This document shows positions 62,991 through 64,000 of a stretch of DNA of 64,000 bases, in pieces. Source of the DNA: Rhodanobacter lindaniclasticus (GTDB lineage: Bacteria; Pseudomonadota; Gammaproteobacteria; Xanthomonadales; Rhodanobacteraceae). The position numbers and the translations under genes were made by a program. The notes under the pieces were generated by a model that saw only the letters and a program-made list of their open reading frames with translations, was not told where the DNA came from and ran no database searches. Each line of letters begins with the position of its first letter. Within the stretch, counting starts at the first letter, position 1. The stretch covers positions 1 to 64,000 of the forward strand of contig NZ_MWIO01000002.1 of assembly GCF_004799035.1 (NCBI RefSeq), written 5' to 3'.

Positions 62991-64000
62991 ATGACCACGG
63001 GGGGACAAAGCGGCTCGCTTTTTGGCGCGGGGGATTCCGCGCTGGGTTATCTCTACCAGATTCGTCTCGCCTTACTGGCCTCCTTGCGCCGACTTGCCCG
63101 GGGACAGATCTTCTTCCTCTATCTCGAGACGCTCGACGATGTGACATTCGAGCCGTCGGGTAGCCCGCTCGAGTTGTTCCAGCTCAAGCACCACATTCGA
63201 TCCACGGCCAATCTGACGGATGCCAGCCCGGACATCTGGAAGACGTTGCGCGTCTGGATCACCGGCCGCTCCGACGGAACGATCCCTCGGGACGCGCGCC
63301 TGTGTCTGGTCACCACCAGCCCGGTCACCGACCATGCCGTTGCGGCCAAACTCGGCCTGAAGGATCGCGACGAAACCGGCGCCGTTCGCGTGCTCAGCGA
63401 GGTGGCATCCACCTCCGCCAGCGCGGACAATGCTATCGCATATGGCTTGTTTCTTGGCCTCAGTGCAACGGAGAAGCTCGACCTCGTCAGCTCCATCACG
63501 ATTGCGTCCAAAGCTGACAACATCGGCGAGATCGAGCAAGGCCTGAGTGAATACGCGCGCACCGCCGTCAGGCGCGATGTCGCCTCTTCATTTCTCACCC
63601 GCCTGGAAGGCTGGTGGATGGTGCAGTGCCAGAAGCATCTCATCGCCCAGTCGATGACACCGATCTCGAGCACAGCCCTGGAATCCGAGATCGATGAACT
63701 CCGCGACCAGTTCCTTATCGATGCACTTCCTGTCGACGATGACATTCTGGAGGCGGACGTCGGACTGGCCGCCTACGAGGATGCCATCTTCGTCCACCAG
63801 GCCAAGCTCGCGGCGATTGGCCCTCGACGTGTCTTGGCGGCTATTCGCGACTACTACCGCGCGTTCGAGCATCGATCGCGCTGGATGCGCGAGAACCTCC
63901 TGCTTGTCGGCGAACTCGACAAGTACGAACGCACACTCAAGGAGGAGTGGATGCTCGTCTTCGATCGCGCCGTGGACGAATTGGGCCAACCCGCCGCCGA
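62991..64000 (+). CDS. ABC-three component system N-terminal component (partial)
   Basis: 336 codons, open at the window edge. The N-terminus 'SLFGAGDSALGYLYQIRLAL' and 'LETLDDVTFEPSGSPLELFQ' with 'LKHHIRSTANLTDASPDIWK' are the features of the protein that accompanies an ABC ATPase and a middle component in ABC-3C conflict systems; the LKHH and LETLDD motifs suggest a nuclease-like fold. Later parts are mostly helical ('VLAAIRDYYRAFEHRSRWMR'). Third positions are clearly less G/C than the chromosome, and strong GGAGGGG precedes the ATG. It was recognised by motif memory, not by search. The ATPase and middle component would lie beyond position 64000. Confidence 0.7.
   Translation, partial: MTTGGQSGSLFGAGDSALGYLYQIRLALLASLRRLARGQIFFLYLETLDDVTFEPSGSPLELFQLKHHIRSTANLTDASPDIWKTLRVWITGRSDGTIPRDARLCLVTTSPVTDHAVAAKLGLKDRDETGAVRVLSEVASTSASADNAIAYGLFLGLSATEKLDLVSSITIASKADNIGEIEQGLSEYARTAVRRDVASSFLTRLEGWWMVQCQKHLIAQSMTPISSTALESEIDELRDQFLIDALPVDDDILEADVGLAAYEDAIFVHQAKLAAIGPRRVLAAIRDYYRAFEHRSRWMRENLLLVGELDKYERTLKEEWMLVFDRAVDELGQPAA

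Noticed and set aside
62876..63163. A 95-codon plus-strand frame beginning 'MAKRF' across the start of the ABC-3C-like gene.
   Set aside because: It overlaps that gene in another frame, has no ribosome site and has no protein-like composition.

Overview
The window is one contiguous piece of a GC-rich gammaproteobacterial chromosome. Gene content (class I fbp, phhA with a divergent Lrp/AsnC regulator, TorF-type porin next to glnK-amtB, class 2-like ntrBC, GH92 and GH94/GH144-like glycosidases), very GC-rich third codon positions and GTAG-headed REP palindromes all point to Xanthomonadales, most likely Rhodanobacteraceae (Rhodanobacter/Dyella/Frateuria type). This is an inference from gene families, not a database match. 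No rRNA, tRNA or CRISPR array was seen.

Layout. 0.1-8 kb: fbp, a DJ-1-like protein that lacks the family cysteine, a GFA protein, a GST, a WYL regulator, a secreted DUF885 protein and a res-xre toxin-antitoxin pair split by a REP doublet, then an SGNH hydrolase. 8-18 kb: phhA/Lrp, a plsC-yheT pair, a 1123-residue GH92 alpha-mannosidase, a 2OG-Fe(II) oxygenase, a Ycf46-like AAA ATPase and a PEBP protein. 18-21.5 kb: a chain of small membrane-stress genes (DUF1328, DUF883, holin-like, AI-2E transporter family), then an ABM/cupin pair. 21.5-30.4 kb: a lineage-type cluster of three paralogous secreted PD40 beta-propeller proteins, an outer-membrane-like protein, an M23 peptidase, a 48-codon overlapping ORF and a LytS/LytTR-type two-component system. 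30.4-39.4 kb: an RND efflux operon (adaptor, permease, outer-membrane factor) continuing into two NAD(P)H oxidoreductases, with a divergent LysR regulator. 39.4-46.4 kb: methyltransferase-uppP, pirin, then the nitrogen block torF-glnK-amtB and glnA, both with clear sigma-54 promoters and NtrC-like sites. 46.4-54 kb: redox enzymes, a DODA-type dioxygenase, an MFS transporter, an M20 amidohydrolase and ntrB-ntrC. 54.3-62.3 kb: a beta-1,2-glucan locus (GH94 phosphorylase-like protein divergent from a GH144/PF10091-like protein), a disulfide oxidoreductase and gnd. 62.3-63 kb is a repeat-dense non-coding stretch that ends at a foreign-looking gene, cut by the window edge, which resembles the N-terminal component of an ABC-three-component (ABC-3C) conflict system.

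How the genes work together. The clearest circuit is nitrogen control: NtrB/NtrC (51.7-54.0 kb) are expected to activate sigma-54 promoters at 42.24 kb and 44.96 kb, GlnK carries the uridylylated tyrosine and GlnA the adenylylated tyrosine. The most novel parts are the PD40/M23/LytTR cluster, the NdvB-like glucan genes lacking a glycosyltransferase, and the partial ABC-3C locus. REP palindromes beginning with GTAG lie in several gene ends and supply the stop codon of three genes.
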